From Corythucha ciliata (lineage: Eukaryota > Arthropoda > Insecta > Hemiptera > Tingidae): DNA of 64,000 bases. Shown one piece after another: positions 39,071 to 52,130 of the stretch (the stretch's first letter is position 1; every line of letters begins with the position of its first letter). The stretch is from NCBI GenBank assembly GCA_038030265.1, contig CM075943.1:3348001-3412000 (forward strand), given 5' to 3'. Made by a program: the position numbers and the translations under genes. Under the pieces are notes generated by a model, which made no database searches, was not told the origin of the DNA, and worked only from the letters and a program-made list of their open reading frames with translations.

Positions 39071-40156
39071 GATAATATTCGCGTTTTTCATACCAAAAGT
39101 TTTCGGGCAACCGAAAATTGTACCGTACGAGCTTCTGACCTATAAACAATTCTGACCTATAAATACCAGATGAAAAAAATTTTTCGGAACAACAATTTCG
39201 AAAGGCTGTAGCCCGTTCCATATTCATCGTGGAAAACTACTTTACATACAAAATTTGTTGGAAATTTATCGCTCAACAAGTTTTGTGAGTGAAGATTTTC
39301 CTCGAAAGTAACTCATTTTCGGGGTATTTAGAAGAAACTAAAAGAAGTGCTAAAAAATTTCGGTTTTTGGGCTGCCAAAAATTGTAGTACGAGCTTTTCC
39401 GAGTTCGCATTTTTTTTCTCGAACACTTCTGACCTACACTTACAAGATGGCCAAAAAATGCCCGTAGGGAGCATGGAAGTGAAAGGGGTTTGTTTTCGGC
39501 AACGTTGTAGTCAATTCGCATGGAAATTGAACGAGAAATCTTAACAAAATAGTTACAAAATTCCAGGGCCAATTGTTTCGAAGTTGATACCGAAAATATT
39601 ATTCCGCTACGGGGGGAACATGCCTGGGAAATGATTTACCTTCAAAACAAAGGTCATATTCGCGTTTGTCATGCCAAGAAACAACTAGATTTAGATTACT
39701 ATGTAAATCTGTGGCAAATAATTTTTGACGTAGTCACGCCAAATCGATCTCCTCCCACAATTTTCAAAAAAGTTGCATTTTTTTCGGCAATATCGTGATC
39801 AACTCGCAAGGAAATTTCACGACGAATCCGAAAAAAATATCAAATAAATTCTGGAATGACTTGTTCTGAAGTTATATCCAAAAACGACATTTCGGTACGG
39901 GCAGAACACGTCCGATAAATGATTTTTTCTCAAAACAAAGGTCAGATTTGTGCTTCTCACATTAAGAAATAGCCAGGTGTTCATTTTCATGCAATTTATC
40001 GAAAAAAAGCGACAGACCGACGGCATGCCGAAAACCACTTTTTTCAACTTTTCTGAGGTTGTACATTATGAATGTGATGTCAGCTCGGACTCGATTTTTT
40101 TCACGAACACCACACTTCCATTCCCGTAAGGAACATGGAAGTAAATATGGTTTTAT
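39071..40156. other. Unclassified repeat-like region
   Basis: Several short segments recur loosely inside it (TTCGCGTTTTTCATACCAA-like near 39078 and 39658; CGAGCTTCTGACCTAT-like). It ends with ACTTCCATTCCCG and GGAACATGGAAGT near 40110-40140, words also found in the 33797-34910 fold-back. No gene is convincing; the minus-strand frames lack motifs. Confidence 0.4.
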
Positions 40157-40410
40157 AGGAATGAGAGTGTTGAGGTCGTGAGGGAGAACAAGTACTTGCG
40201 GGTGACTCTCTCATGCAGCTTGACTATGTCGAGCCATTTTAATGATAGATGTTCTGCAGCTAGGCAAGGAATAAGTGCAGCGTGGAGTTCAGTGATCGAA
40301 AACAGGAATGTTTCTGTTAGAAGCAAGCTAAGCATTTTCAAGTCAGCAATACGATCTCTAATGTGCTATGGAGGGCAGGTATATGGGGGCTGGACTCGTT
40401 TGAGGACGTT
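40157..40410 (+). pseudogene. Non-LTR RT thumb fragment
   Basis: The frame has NKYLRVTLSCSLTMSSHF, a relative of the KYLGV motif, followed by RQGISAAWSSVI and a CYGGQVYGG segment typical of the region after the non-LTR RT palm. It breaks at 40410, where fragment B begins with CAGTGGCGGCGGAAGT. Together with 33470-33747 it may be one copy split by later insertions. Confidence 0.65.
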
Positions 40411-40746
40411 GAACCAGTGGCGGCGGAAGTCTGACGGCATTGGGGGAGCAAGAATCTGAGCAATGCAAATTTTAACGCCCCCCCCCCCTCAATCAACAAA
40501 CATCGTGTTCTGAGTCATTTATGTCTACATATGCAAAATTACAATGTTCGGTCCCAAAAATCCGAATTATTCACTAAATTTACAGTGTCTTCATGAAATT
40601 CCCTTATTGTTTCTAGGCTAATTTTCCTGGGGTTGTCCAAAGGCGCAGTCTTATTATAACTCCGAGATGAGCCAAATCAACAGTATCGGTCACAGCGTAT
40701 TCAACCGGGAAACTGTGGGAGAGGGAGCAAGAGTATGCCCTGAACA
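40411..40746 (+). mobile_element. Fragment B, second copy
   Basis: Homologue of 8832-9171 in the opposite orientation. It begins CAGTGGCGGCGGAAGT and ends TATGCCCTGAA next to a SAT terminus at 40747. Confidence 0.65.
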
Positions 40747-41850
40747 GTGGCCTACGCCTATCGTGGGCGGGGGTGGAAATCTCTATAGAAGGCCCCTTAA
40801 TAGGTCTCTAAATATACAAGGAATATACTATTCTACGTAGAGTTAAATTATACGTATTTTCCTCAATTTTATAGTCACGAAGTTGCCTCAAGTAACCGCC
40901 AGTTGGTGTTTTCTTCCTCAATCTTAGGTAAAAATGAGCCCTTTTTTCAGTTTTGACCGTGAATTTGGTCCTTTATTTCTCAATTTCATCCCCGGATTAA
41001 CACTTTTTCTCATTTTTTCTCAATTTTAGCCGCGAATTATCGTTTTTATTCATTTGGCACTGAATAGGCACTTTTTATAAATTTATAGCCACGAATAATG
41101 GCGCTTTCTCACAATTCAAGCTACGAAGTTTCCAGTGGGCCCAATGCCCAGGCCAGAGGAGCAGGAACCGCCACTGGAAGTTTCCCCATGAATCCGCGAA
41201 TTAGTGTAGTGAATTAACGATTTTTATTAAATCCAAAATCGAATAATGGCGCATTTTCTCAATTTTATCTGCGTATTACTGTTTTTATCAACTATGTCAA
41301 CTATCGCAAAGTTGCCTCAAGAATTGGCGAATTGAATTTTTCTCAACTTTAGCTACCGAAGAGCACTTTTTCTCAATTTCAGGCGTGAATTAGGCTCGTT
41401 TCACGCAAGCGCGGTGCCACGCGGCGCGAACGCGGAGGGTGCCTTGCATGTGTGAACCGAAAAATCACTTCAAACCGCTGCCGCGTAGAAACCGAATTTC
41501 GGTTCACACATATGCGAGGCACCCACCGCCACCGCTTTCCCCCATCCCAGCGTCTCGGCAAACTACGTATGTGTGTAACGAACCTTAGCGTTTGTTCTCA
41601 ATTTCATCCGTGAATCATGGCTTTTTGCAATTTTATTCGTGTATGGGCGCTCTTTCTCAAATTTCAGCCACAAATTAGCGCTTTTTCTAATTTTCAACCG
41701 CAAATTGTAGAGATTTATCTCAACTTTGGCCGCGAATTACCGTCTTTATCAATTTTGCCCCAACAAAGAATACTTTTTCTCAATTTCAGACACGAATTAG
41801 CGGCTTTTCTAAATTTTAAAAGTGAGTTCTAGTGGTTTTTACTTGAATAT
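40747..41850 (-). mobile_element. SAT element, right-type end with reverse array
   Basis: CAGTGGCCTACGCCTATCG and the subterminal AAATCTCTATAGAAGGCCCC mark a right-type end read inward. Reverse-orientation SAT monomers run to about 41830. The left-type end is absent. A Harbinger-like MITE sits inside. Confidence 0.6.
41393..41584. mobile_element. 192-bp Harbinger-like MITE with a nested palindrome
   Basis: Imperfect ends GGCTCGTTTCACGCA and (complement) GGTTCGTTACACACA are flanked by TTA at 41390-41392 and 41585-41587. Inside, a second inverted pair (GGGTGCC...GTGTGAACCGAAA) folds on itself. The end sequence resembles the MITE at 24336. Confidence 0.7.
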
Positions 41851-42039
41851 GTTGTGTCCGTAGGAAAGGTCGTGAAAAAAATCGAGTCCCTGCTGACTAC
41901 TACATATTATTGCTACTTTCACATCTTATCGACCTAAAACGTTCCATTATTTCATCTGTAAGGGTTTCGAGGGCCCCATCCGAAGTGCGCTTGGAGGCGC
42001 TCTGTCCCCCTCGCCCCTTTATCGGTGCATTAGAGGGCC

Positions 42040-43292
42040 TCTTTTATCCCGAATTATACCGATTCGGTTATCCCAGAACCCAATTTCACGGGCTTCGCTC
42101 ACCCAAAAAGTCCTCCTGGGAGACGAAACAGTTGATTCCCGAGTCATGCACCTTCCTCTTCTTCGTGGTCTTGTTCACACCGATGCTGGCTACAACTTGT
42201 GTTTTCATTTTCACTAGCTTTAAACCCACATTTCGGGGATTTGGCGTTTTTTTAAAAAGCCCATTTATGTGGGTTCGAATCTTTCAACGCCCAAATTTTG
42301 TGAATATAGATATTACAATACCAAATTTCGCTGGTTTCGCTTACCCAAAAAGCCAATTTTACAGGACTGCGTCGATAAGCCAATGTCGAGGGTACGGCCT
42401 TTTGAAGTTTTGTGGACTTGGCATTCAAAAAACCCGATTTCGCAGTTTTTGAACAGTTAATAAAAATTAAATTTCGCATATTTGACTCCCTAAAAGGCGC
42501 AATTTTGAGATGTTGCTCAGAAAAAACAATTTCGTGGGTGTGGCTCACTCAAAAAGTCAATTTTCACGGGTTCAAACAGGCCATTTCACCTTTTTGGGGA
42601 CTTCATGAAGTAATTCCTTGGGTTTGGCTCTTTCAAAGTTCAAGTTTCACGGACTCGGTAACCCAATTTCTCTCGTTTTGAAGGGCAATATCAGTCATTG
42701 TGCCACGGGTCTGGGAAATTTCGCACGGTTGGCCCGTGAATACCTATTCCGAGGGACTGGCATGCAAAACAAATAGTTTCGTGGGTTTGGCCCACACAAA
42801 GAGTCAATTTTAAGGTTCCATCTTCTTCCTGAATGAAATTTCACCGAGTTGGTTCATTCACAAAACTAATCTCGCGGGTCTGACTCCAGCACGGAAGAAC
42901 AAGATTTTGTGGCGTTGGTCCATTAAAAACCAATTTCACGTGTCTGACTCACACGAAAAAGCGCAATTTAGCGGGTTTCGTTGTATCAAAAACAAAATTT
43001 CGCACTATTGACCCATTCGCTATAACTCCCCCCCCCCTGTCCCGAACTCTTTCGTCGCTCCAGCTCTAGCCTCACCCTGTGCGAAGGAAGTCTGCCAGAA
43101 AAAAGAGGAAGTTGTATAATTACGCTCTTATAATTAATTTGTTGTGGATCGATCATTTTTAGAAAAGCGACTTTAAAGTGAACCCATTATTTTTTTGCGA
43201 TTCAGGGGGAGCACCGCTCCCCCCTAACCAGACCATTGGGGGAGCATTCGCTCTCCCCGAACCCCGCACTTCCGACGCCACTGGAAGAACGA
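42040..43292 (+). mobile_element. M2 element with array and right terminus
   Basis: Monomers of the form AATTTCGCGGGTTTG plus GCTCACTCAAAAAGCC run from about 42040 to 43020. The right end is a GC-rich terminus closing ACTTCCGACGCCACTG near 43282, the complement of the start at 7317. The left end is unclear. The 180-codon frame at 41910-42452 is periodic array translation. Confidence 0.6.
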
Positions 43293-43344
43293 TACACTCG
43301 GCCAAAATTCAGAAAAGCGCTAAATTTGCGGGTAGAGTCCAAAA

Positions 43345-43517
43345 ATCGCCCTTAACTGAGAGATTGAGGCTATGATGAGGCCAGCAAGATGCCCAGATTC
43401 AAGAGTGTGCTGATGGCTGGGTGGAATGATGACTAAAATGTGAAATTAACCCCCTCCCCTCACCCGTACGAGATTTCAATCTGATCCCCCCCAGGACAAA
43501 TTCCTACCTACGCCACT
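43345..43517 (-). mobile_element. Fragment C, interspersed repeat with a CAGTGGCGTAGGTAGG end
   Basis: Read on the minus strand it begins CAGTGGCGTAGGTAGGAATT at 43517. An inverted homologue sits at 49071-49245. Both include TGAGAGATTGA and the segment GATGCCCA/GATGTCCA. Confidence 0.65.
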
Positions 43518-43533
43518 GAAAGAGGGTCACAGT

Positions 43534-45975
43534 CACTGGCGTACCTATGCGTATCGGGGCCCGGGGCGGAAATCTTCAAGAGGCCCCTAAAAGTCTCTAA
43601 CTATACATAAAACCTCTATTGGTAACCTCTAAGGCCTTTTCCTAATTTTAGCCAAGACCTTTTCCATATATTGTAGGCAAATTACCGCTATTTCCACAAC
43701 CTATCCGCTAAACAGCGCTTATGCCAAGTTTAAACCGCGAATTTCTCCATTTTAGCCGCGAATGAGTGCTTTTTCTTAACTTTAACAGCAAATTAACGCT
43801 TTTCGCCGCAAATTAGCAACGGATTAGCGGGGTGATCCCCCCCCCACCTTATAGACATAAATATGCGCTTTTCCCCAACTTTAGCAGCAAAGTAGATTTT
43901 TTATCCTGTGAATCAGCGATGTTTCTTTAACTTTCCTCGAGTTGGCGTTTTCGACAATTTGAGCTGCAAATTAGCGATTTTTTCTAGCGGTTTACTCAGT
44001 ATGAGCTGAAAATTACTCAATATTAGCCGTAAAATTCTCGTAATGTTTACCACTGAAACATGTCTCAATTCTATAGCCGTTAATTAGCGCTTTTTCGTAA
44101 TTTTAACAGTGCAGTAGCTATTTCTTGCCCGTACAATAGCGAATTTTGTTCGTTTTAGCCACGAATTGGCGTTTCCCGATATTTTTACTGAAAATCGGCA
44201 ATTCATTCATTTTTGACAGTGAATTAGCACTTTTTGTTTCAATTTAGGCTGAAAATTACCTTTTCTCTTTATTCTAGCTAGGATAATTACTGATTTTCTC
44301 TATAATAGCCGCAAATTTGCGGGTTCTTTTACATTTTGGCACCGCATTAGTCACTTTTTTCGATTTTAATTATATGTAGAATAGTGCTTCATCTCAGTTA
44401 CCTTAATTTTAGCCACGAATTCGTGATTTCCTCAATTTTTAGCCGGGAATAACACTTTTTCCCAATTTGAGCTGAAAACGAGAGTTTTTATTTATTTATG
44501 ACAGGCTAATTGTAGTGAATTTTTCAATATTAGCTGCGTTTTTTTTTGTCCCACATTGGCATTTTTCCTTCAATTTTTGCTATGAATTAGCGTTTATTGT
44601 TTAGTTTTAGCCTCGAACAGAAGCTAAGCATTTGTGTTTTGTCAATTTTTCAAGATTTAATGACTTTGTTGGTCGCGTTCTCTTTGGTATACAAATAACA
44701 GCCAACGAAAGATTGAGAGATCTTTATTGTAACGACAATGAAAAATTGGGAAAATATGAACTCGCGATCAAACTGACTTATGTTGTTTTTTTAACATTTA
44801 ATATGTTTATTTTTTAAAATAAAAATTGAGGTTTGTTAGCTGTTGGCACGCTACAACTTTTTACCAATTTTGGCCACGGGTTAGCGCTTTTAATCAATTT
44901 TAGCAGTGCAGTGGGGATTCTTACGTTTGTATCGGCGATTTTCCTCCATTTTGGCCACGATTTGGCGTTTTCGTCATTTTCAGCTGCAGTTTAGCCATTT
45001 TTTCATGTTTTTAGCATCGAATTAGCACTTTTTTCTCAGTTTGAGTTGAAAATTAGTGTTTTTCTTAATGTTGGCCGCGCTAATTAATATTTTTGTCAAT
45101 TCTAGCCGCGTTGTTTTTTTTAGTTTTTAGCCCCGTGTGAGCAATTTTTTTTCTACGGAATAGCGCTGTTTCTCAGTTTGAGCCTCGATTCTTTCAGAAG
45201 CTATACATATTTTCGTTTTCTCAATTTCAACCGCGAATTAGTGATTTTTCTTTATGTCAGCTGTGAAATAGCGTTTACACATTATCTATTCTCTTTTTTT
45301 TTATTAATAGACGATTTTTCGCCATTAGTGTTGTGTATTTGCCATTTTGGTCCAATTTAAACTCGAATTAGCGTTGTTTTTGGCAATAATTGCCACGATT
45401 TTTGTTTACTTGTACATCATTGAATTAGTAGCGTGTATTCTCATTCTCAATCGTAGCCACCGGCTTGGCCCAGAAACAACATTTTTGCATTGATGTCTAC
45501 ATTTTAGCCGTGGAATGGCCGGTCGAATCGACGATTTTTTCTCAATTTCGGCCTGGAAGTTGCATCGTGAGACCACGAACCAGCGCTTTTTCACAGTTAT
45601 AGCCACGAATATTAGCGCGTTGCAAATTGCGGATCAGTATACATTATAGCGCGCTGGAGGACCTAACGAAACTTGAGAGTGGGGACGGTGTATTTTCTCT
45701 ATTTTAGCCGTGAATTTCCCTCAAGGAGGCGCATATTTCTGTTGTATTTGAGCTACCAAAATAGCACTCTCGGGGGCTCAATCGAATAGTCAGCCCACAC
45801 TCACACACAAAAAAAAAAAAAAAAAAAAAAAACCAACAACAATTCGTAGTCCAACCTTTTTACATGAATGAACCTAAAAATCATTATTGTTCCGCATTTA
45901 AGCTTCTCGGGGGCCCCACCTGACAGGGGGCCCGGGGCGGTCCGCCCCCCTCGCCACTACTACGGTACGCTAGTG
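43534..45975 (-). mobile_element. Full-length SAT element, reverse orientation
   Basis: It starts CACTGGCGTACCTATGCG (right-type end) and closes CGGTACGCTAGTG at 45975 (left-type end), so both termini are present. The flanking octamers GTCACAGT and CTCATAGT match at 6 of 8 positions, compatible with an aged target duplication. The interior array matches 19860-21050 and the complement of 22570-24150 in monomer order. An insertion at about 44664-44875 and a run of about 24 A near 45810 interrupt it. Confidence 0.7.
44664..44875. mobile_element. ~210-bp insertion in the SAT element
   Basis: The related copy at 20934-20990 reads straight across this point (TGACTTT then ACCAATTTTGG). Here about 210 bp intervene, starting GTTGGTCGCG and ending CGCTACAAC, possible short inverted ends. 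The class is unknown. Confidence 0.5.
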
Positions 45976-48574
45976 CTCATAGTGCTCTAGCGTTAATGCT
46001 TTTACGGCTAAATTAAGTTACAAACGAGATGGAACATGCATTACTTTAGAAGGAATTGCCTTCTCACCATCCTCAAGTATACGATAATAATTTCATGGAT
46101 TTTTGGTTACACTAATTGGGAAAAACTTCGGACGTGGTCAGATCGACGATTCATTAATAATGTTTATTTGTTTAGTTAAATTTTAATCTCTGTATTGATT
46201 TCTTATGTTTTGGACAATGGTTAATGTATTGCTGAGTTCACTGTGTATCCATTTCAAAAATCCACCAAGTTCACCAGAATTTTTCATTCATTAGGTACTC
46301 AAATCTCGGCCGTCGTTAATAATATTCCGTGCGTGGATCATTACACGGTCAATCGTCCATACGAAAATGTAGACCTACGTAAAATACACATTGTGAGCGT
46401 TGCATCACTACAGGACGCGTTTTTTTTTTTTCAAGGGCGCAAAGTTTAGTGTCGAGACTCGAGTCTCTACTTCCTCCACCCCTCCCTGCATCCTTTTCTT
46501 AAGAAACTTGTAGCTCAACTTGTTGCGCCATGAGACGACGTGACTCGCAAGAAGTGGGTCCCGATAGTATAATACAAGGTACACTTTTAAAAAATTTTTA
46601 GGGTTTTAAATTATGGGAAAGGGACACCCTTTATATGGATTGCCTAAACAAGAGCAATAGGGAAATATTTTTTTAAAGTTTTTACCAGAGTCACCCCTCT
46701 TCTACTCCCCCTCCCCGGCACAATTTCCTATCCATGTAGAGAACGCGGACTTCGACTTCAGACGGTAATGGAAGACACGTCAAAAGAAAGTACTTCAAAC
46801 CCCTCCGTAACCATTACCCCCCCTCGGACCCCCTTACCATCGGGTTAATTTTTGAATGGGAGAAACGTTTTAGTAAAGAAGGGGGTGTTGAGGGGGATAA
46901 AGTTACGTGAAGGCGACGAGCCTCTCTCAAGAAGTCAAAAGAAATCGGGAGTTAAGTCAGAGAACGGACTTTGGACGAGAGTGACTTAATCCACACAATA
47001 TTTGATCGAGTATTTTGTTCTTTGAATCGTTTTTATAGTTTTTAAGTGTCGCTTTTTTTTTCTCGCTTGGAAGTAAAATTACGTCAGCTCATTTTTTTCG
47101 CGGTAAGTACATCAAATTTAAACTTTACTTATAGGGCCACATTGTCCTATTTTTCCACAAAAATAGTCCAATTAGCCTCCTGTAAAGTTAATTAAATCTA
47201 ATACAACTTTTGAAAAGCCAAAATGATGGTGAGGGGGGGGGGTCACCTTCCTGTCCCTCACGATGTCGCCAGACAACAATAATGAATAACGCGCAGACAC
47301 CTAATATTATTAAATAATTATAGACCTGTAAGACGGCGCATTATCGTTAAGGTCATTGGTTTGTTTTAACACATTGGTCAAAGCCCCGTGGTTCCTGGGT
47401 GGTTATTTTATTTCATACTCTATACAACATTCTTTTTTTTTAAAAAAAAAAAAACCATGTCGGGCGGAGAGGATGTTTAAAGCGTAGGCGAAGGGGGCGA
47501 ATTACTTTTGTTCGACTTCTACACCGATCGAGCGAACGTGTCGCAACTTTTTTTCTGGAAAATTTTGAAGTATCAATTTTAAACACGAAAGTGGGCCTGG
47601 TTTTTCCGTTATACATATTTTTATTTTGTTCTATAATCTCCAAATTCGATTACTTTCAAAATCTAAAAGAAAAAGGAAAGTTTAAATTCGACATAAGTAA
47701 CGCAAGATCGATCGTTTTACCACGGTGTTCAATTGTGTATATTCATTGTTCGGTCGTCTTAAAACATTACCAAATGAGGATCTTAGTTGATGACGGGTGG
47801 GGAGGGGGAGGGGGAGAGGAATTGAGGGGGCCCCCAAAAGCTCATTAGGAGACACGTCTTTTATACAAAATTTCAATTCCCCTTTTCTTCTTCCTATATA
47901 CTTTTTACATAACGCAGAACCGTGCTCTCTGGATCATTATGAAACTTTACAACGCTCCTCTCTATCTCTTGGGCAATAAGACATTATAAGGATGAGTATA
48001 GAACTCCCCCCCCCCTCCACCTTTTTTTGTTTACTACACTTTTTTTTTTTAGTTTTATCTTCGGTGAGAATAGGAAGGGGGAAAAAGGAGGAAAAAACAA
48101 AACCCGAAAAAGATTAATTTAAGGTCTTTAACAAAGTCAGAAAACGCTTTAAAGCTAATTACCATTACGAGTGTGAGTTGACAGTTTTGAAAAGTCCTTG
48201 GAAGACAAAAAATAATTCGAATAGATTTCCAGGAACTTTACTCACTCACACTCTCAACCCCCCCCCACCCCCCAATATATAGCCCCGAAAAGGTGCATGT
48301 ATTTTGTCACAGGTTTTGAAGATCGAAACTCATGGCTCATGGTCCTTTGAGTGAGAAAATAAACGTCTGCCATGCCAAAACGGTTGCTTTCAAAGATGGC
48401 GGCCACATTGATGATACAAATTTTTCCCACCAGGGTGACTGGTATATACTGGTTTACTCCTGTCCTTCGCAATTTTTTGAGAAAAATCCATTGTTATACC
48501 AAAAAATGAGGCAATTTTGAGTGCCTATAAAAAATATATTCTCGTATAACAATGGATTTTGGATTTAAACTAAG
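45976..48574. other. Non-repetitive region without recognised gene
   Basis: This is one of the longest stretches with no tandem array or element ends. Frames are up to 85 codons, without motifs or coherent splice sets. There are homopolymer tracts near 46420, 47440, 48006 and 48258. It may be host intergenic DNA. Confidence 0.4.
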
Positions 48575-50853
48575 CAGTGGCGGAACAACACCTATCGAGG
48601 CCCGGGGCGGAAATCTCTAGGAGGCACTTTAGTCTCTAATTAAACTAGGAATATACTTTTTAGTAGCGTTGAAGTACATATTTTCTAAATTTTAGCCACG
48701 AAATTGCCTCCGAAAACCGTGTACGTGCGTTTTCTCAATTTAAACTGTGATTGATTGTTTTTTCTCAATTCAACTAGATTCTACTAGATTTTAATAGCTA
48801 TAATACTGCGAATTATAGCTTTTTTCTCAATATTATCCGAGAATTAGCTCATTTTCTCATTTTTAGCTGTGAATCGGCGCTTTTCATAAGCTCATAGCCG
48901 TGAAGTTGCCTCAAGAATCCGTAAATTAGGTAGCGTTTAAGTGCTCTTTTCAAAATTTATCCGCAAATTACCAATGTTTCTAAATTTAAACCGTGAATTG
49001 GCGCTTTTTCCATTTTAAACACCAATTCGTGTTTTTCTCTACTTATTACCCGCGAATTAGCACTTTTTCAGTGGCGTAGGTAGGAATTTGTCCTGGGGGG
49101 GATCAGATTGAAATCTTCTAACGGTGAGGGGGGGGGGGTAATTTCACATTTTAGTCATTATTCCACCCATCGAGCACACTCTTGAATATGGACATCTTGC
49201 TGGCCTCATAGCATCAATCTCTCAGTTAGGGGTGATTTTTTGACCTGCAAATTAGCGCTTTTTTGGCCGAGTGTATCGTTCTTGTCAGTCTCAGCCGGCG
49301 GTTTTGCCACACCCCCTCCCATAGCCATGAATTTGCGCATTTTTTCAACTTTAGCAGCAAAGTATCATTTTATCCCGTGAGCGATGTTCCGATCTTTCTT
49401 AACTATCCACGAGTTTTAGCGTTTTCCTCAATTTTAGCAGCATATTACAGATTTTTTAAAAATTTTTTACCAGGGGATTAGCACTTTTCTCAGTTTTAGC
49501 TGGAAATTAACGTTTTTCTTAAGTGTTTTCCACAATATTAGCTGCAAAATAGGGGCAGTTTTCACTAATTAGGAGTTTTTTGGTTCACCATACGCAATGC
49601 ATGAGCGATTTTTCTCAGTTCACTCGCGAATTAGCGGTTTCTTCGCCTATTGCCATAAATTGCCGTTTTTTTTTCAATTTCAGCCTGAAAAGTTGCTTTC
49701 AGAATCCGCAAATTGACGGAATTTTTCTCAATTTCAACCACGAATGAGCGCTTTTTTAAAATTGTAGCGGCGACGCGTCGTAGCGTTTCAACCCCTGTGA
49801 ATTAGCGAATTTTCTCAATTTCAGTCACAAATTGGCGTTTGGCGCAATTTAGCTGTAAATTGGCGATTTTTCCCATTTTTATCCTCAAATTATCAATTTT
49901 TTCAATTTTTAGGCTCGAAATTAACATATTTCTTAATTTTGACCAGGCTGATTATTTTATTTTCTAAATATTACCCGCAAATTAGCGGGTTTTCACGTTT
50001 TACCACCGCATTAGCAATTTTTTTTTAACTTTCATGGGTATAGATTATTCGTTCTTTTCAGTTCTAGCCGTGAATTAGCGTAAACATACTACATAACATT
50101 ATATATAACATACTATAGCCATTCATGAATTTGCCATTTTTCTGAATTTTACCCCAAAAAATGCATTCAGAAGGTGCGAATTTAAATTATAAATGTAATT
50201 TTTTTTTCTAACCAAAAAATGTTCATCTTCCATCCATTTCTGTCAAAAAATCATCATTTTTAAATTATAAATTTCACGACACTTAATCCGAGAATTAGTG
50301 ACGTTTCACAATTTTAGCCGCGAATTTTCGCTTTTTCTAAATTTTAGCAGCGTGGTAGCGTTCCCAATCCGTGCATTACCTACCGGATTTTGTCAATTTT
50401 TGCCAATAATTGGTGTTTGGCTCAATTTAAGCTGCAAATTGGCATTTTTTTCCATTTTCAACTGAGAATTAGCACTTTTTCCAAATTTGAACTGAAAATT
50501 AACGTTTTTCTTAATTTTAGCTGCGCTAATTGGTGATTTTTTCAATTTTAGCCGCGAATTAGTGATTTTTGTCCAATTTTAACCTGAAAGCGTCTTTTAT
50601 TTGTCAATATTGTAGCGTGTTTTCTCAACTTTAACCGCGGGACAACACTTTTGCGTTGGTTTCCACAATTTATTGTAGATTGGCCTCCATGTACCGCGAA
50701 TCAGCGATTTTTTTCTTAATTTTAGTCTGGAAGTTACTTTGCAAGACCACGAATCAGCGCTTTTTAGCAGCTATAGCCACGAATATTACCAATTTTTGTC
50801 TGATAGAGGGTCCGGGGTGAAACCCCCCCCCCCCGTACTTCGGTCCACTACTG
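48575..50853 (-). mobile_element. SAT element, diverged, interrupted by fragment C
   Basis: The right-type end CAGTGGCGGAACAACACC is followed by AGGCCCGGGGCGGAAATCTC. Reverse SAT monomers continue to about 50800, and a worn left-type end (GGTCCACTACTG) closes it. Fragment C (49071-49245) sits within. Flanking octamers do not match, so the two ends may not belong to one insertion. Confidence 0.5.
49071..49245 (+). mobile_element. Fragment C, second copy
   Basis: Begins CAGTGGCGTAGGTAGGAATT after a SAT monomer; inverted homologue of 43345-43517. Confidence 0.65.
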
Positions 50854-51065
50854 CGTTGGGTCTCAAGTCCAAGGAAAAAGCTGGACGTACTCGGACCTTT
50901 TTGGGCTGCTTCAAGTCCAGAAAATCTGCTAAACCTAACTTCAACGTTAAACGCTCATTTTTGGAGATTTAATGGGGCTCTTCGTTATGGTACTAGTGCT
51001 CCTTCGTTCGAATACTTGTAGCTCTGGGGGGGGATCTATCCCCCATATCCCCCCCCCGTACCTAC
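50854..51065. other. Spacer with an element terminus
   Basis: Short non-array sequence ending in a C-run and CCTACGCCCCTG, a CAGGGGCGTAGG-type terminus read in reverse. Confidence 0.4.
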
Positions 51066-52130
51066 GCCCCTGCACTTTTTCACAGTTTTAGCCGCTTGGA
51101 TTAGGGTTTTTTCTCAATATTATTCCCCAAGTAGCCTCAGGAATCCGCGAGTTGGTGTTCTCTCAATTTCAGCTGTGAATTAGCACATTTTCTTAATTTT
51201 AGCTGCGATTTTTAGCGCTTTTCAATCGTTGATCTTTGTTTTGTTGAAACTTTCGCGGCTATATTAGTTCAAATTTTTAAAAACCAACTTCCCATTTAGC
51301 GCTTTTTCTCAATTGTATCCGTAAAATCGTAATTTTTCGTACCATATAGCTACGTGAATTATCGTTTTCCTCCACTTTTAGACGCGAATTCGCGTTTTTG
51401 TGCATTTCACTCTTGAATTAGCGCTTTTTCTCAATTTCAGTCCCAATGTGTTGCCCCGAGAATCCATGAGTTGGCGCTTCTCCCTTTTAGCTGTGAATAC
51501 GCGTTTCTCCTCAATTTTTATAGCTGCTAAATTGTAGCACTTTATCGCATTTCTTCATTTTTAAGACGCGAATTTTCGTTTTTCTCTCTTTTTTTTTTGT
51601 CCTTGAATTAGCGCTTTTCTCAGCTTTAGCCGCGTGAATTAGGGCTTTTTCCCGATTTCAGTCCTGATTTCGCCCCAAGAACTCGTGATTTTGTGTTGTC
51701 TCAATGTCAGCTGTGAACTAGGGATATTTCTCAAGTTTTAAAACCTCACGATGATGCGCTTAATCACAATTCTAGCCGCGAATTAGCGTTTTTCTTCATT
51801 TTTAGGCCGAAAGAACTAGTTTTGCTCAATTTCAGGCATTTTGCTCAATTTTAGCGTTTTTCCCCTTCAATTTTAGCTGCGAATTAGCACTTTTTGTGTA
51901 TTCTTTCCACAAATTGGCGATTCTTAACTAATTTTTCTCTCGCTAATCGAATTAGCGTTTGTCTCATTGCATTGCGAAGTTACTATAGTCGAAGAGAAAC
52001 TAGTCGCCCAATGGAACAAAATTAAAAGAATACGCGTTTTCTCAATTTCAGCTGTGAATTACATAACACTTTTTCTCGATATTAACAGCCGCAAATTTTA
52101 GTATTTTTTCTCAATTTCAGCTGCGAATCA
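51066..52130 (-). repeat. SAT minisatellite array fragment
   Basis: Reverse-orientation 30-bp SAT monomers with several words such as AATTAGCGCTTTTTCTCAAT. The array stops abruptly at the Copia fragment at 52131. Confidence 0.65.

Noticed and set aside
41910..42452. 180-codon plus-strand open frame
   Set aside because: It lies mostly over M2 minisatellite monomers; the frame is open because of the 30-bp (multiple of three) periodicity and has no family motifs.
48575..50853. Single full-length SAT insertion with a target duplication
   Set aside because: Flanking octamers AAACTAAG and CGTTGGGT do not match, so the ends may come from different insertions.
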